64,000 bases of DNA, taken from Cytophagales bacterium (GTDB taxonomy: Bacteria > Bacteroidota > Bacteroidia > Cytophagales > UBA9547). The translations under genes were made by a program, and so were the position numbers. The notes under the pieces were generated by a model, which saw nothing but the letters and a program-made list of their open reading frames with translations, did not search any database and was not told the DNA's origin. Positions 63,915 to 64,000 of the stretch are shown piece by piece. The first letter of the stretch is position 1. Each line of letters opens with the position of its first letter. The stretch covers positions 1-64,000 of the forward strand of contig JAAFIH010000012.1 in the NCBI GenBank assembly GCA_013297755.1. Reading direction: 5' to 3'.

Positions 63915-64000
63915 TTAGGAAGCTTTCTCAACCTCTATATAGCTCAATTCCATTGGTGTATTACGACCAAATATTTTTACAATTACTTTTACTTTTTTCT
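63915..64000 (-). CDS. nusG: Transcription termination/antitermination protein NusG, C-terminal end (partial)
   Basis: Only the last 27 codons are inside the window, translating to KKVKVIVKIFGRNTPMELSYIEVEKAS. This is the end of the NusG KOW domain (VxxFGRxTPxELxxxxVEK). The stop is TAA at 63917-63915. Position directly upstream of rplK is the normal gene order. The rest of the gene lies beyond the window edge. Confidence 0.85.
   Translation of the reverse strand, partial: KKVKVIVKIFGRNTPMELSYIEVEKAS

Overview
The window is a chromosomal segment of a low-GC member of the Bacteroidota. Gliding/type IX secretion (T9SS) signatures point there: a PorP/SprF-like membrane protein, a secreted protein with a gliding-motility-type (type B) C-terminus and a choice-of-anchor L region, and two giant secreted proteins with type A Por sorting tails. 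Further support comes from the prokaryotic HU-CCDC81/SPOR protein, DUF4369/TlpA lipoprotein and Bacteroidota-style promoters (TTTG, about 20 bases, TAnnTTTG). The order looks like Cytophagales or a relative, but the sequence alone does not fix it. No phage, CRISPR array or intact transposase gene was found.

Layout. 1-9.4 kb: a Zn-dependent nuclease/phospholipase-like exported protein, a UvrD-type helicase, an SDR, a PhyH dioxygenase, a T9SS type B protein behind an Lrp regulator, a compact tRNA-like RNA gene of odd shape, and an HNH protein. 9.6-22.4 kb: GH63-type glucosidase, SGNH lipoprotein, PorP/SprF protein, dapF, a secreted TPR-CHAT protein, lpdA, nadD, aroA and a DUF2520 protein. 22.5-35.6 kb: a long co-directional cell-envelope run (anmK, mreC, mreD, TPR protein, outer-membrane barrel, HU/SPOR protein, ExbB-like channel, TlpA lipoprotein) ending with sucA and a terminator. 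36-43.8 kb: a gene-poor stretch with a small membrane protein and a Cys-type glutathione peroxidase, then giant T9SS gene 1 (1503 aa, minus strand) and a roughly 900-base field of palindromes. 43.8-52.4 kb: FMN glutamate-synthase-like protein, TerC, a small exported protein, nuoF, a small lipoprotein, a MITE-like element, trpE and an AraC-type regulator. 52.4-57.9 kb: a second palindrome cluster, giant T9SS gene 2 (1508 aa, plus strand) and a third palindrome cluster. 58-64 kb: a beta-helix lipoprotein, fabI, trmB, queA, ribF, rplK and the 3' end of nusG.

Most striking is the repeat architecture. The two giant T9SS cargo genes, about 10.6 kb apart and in opposite orientation, share a duplicated upstream region of about 220 bases with a conserved TATGTA-N5-TACATA dyad, share the sorting tail, and are flanked by the same five families of short perfect palindromes. 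Separately, three intergenic copies of a roughly 92-base element with covarying inverted ends lie 3' of genes, a 142-base MITE-like insertion has 20-base inverted ends and a 9-base target duplication, and a tRNA-like gene with its own promoter and terminator has a Leu-like D-arm, a non-Leu anticodon loop, a very long variable region and a bulged T-stem.

Several genes normally found in conserved clusters stand alone here: rplK without rplA, nuoF without other nuo genes, sucA without sucB, trpE without trpG, exbB without exbD, and mreCD without the following PBP2/rodA pair. This suggests extensive operon break-up in this genome.
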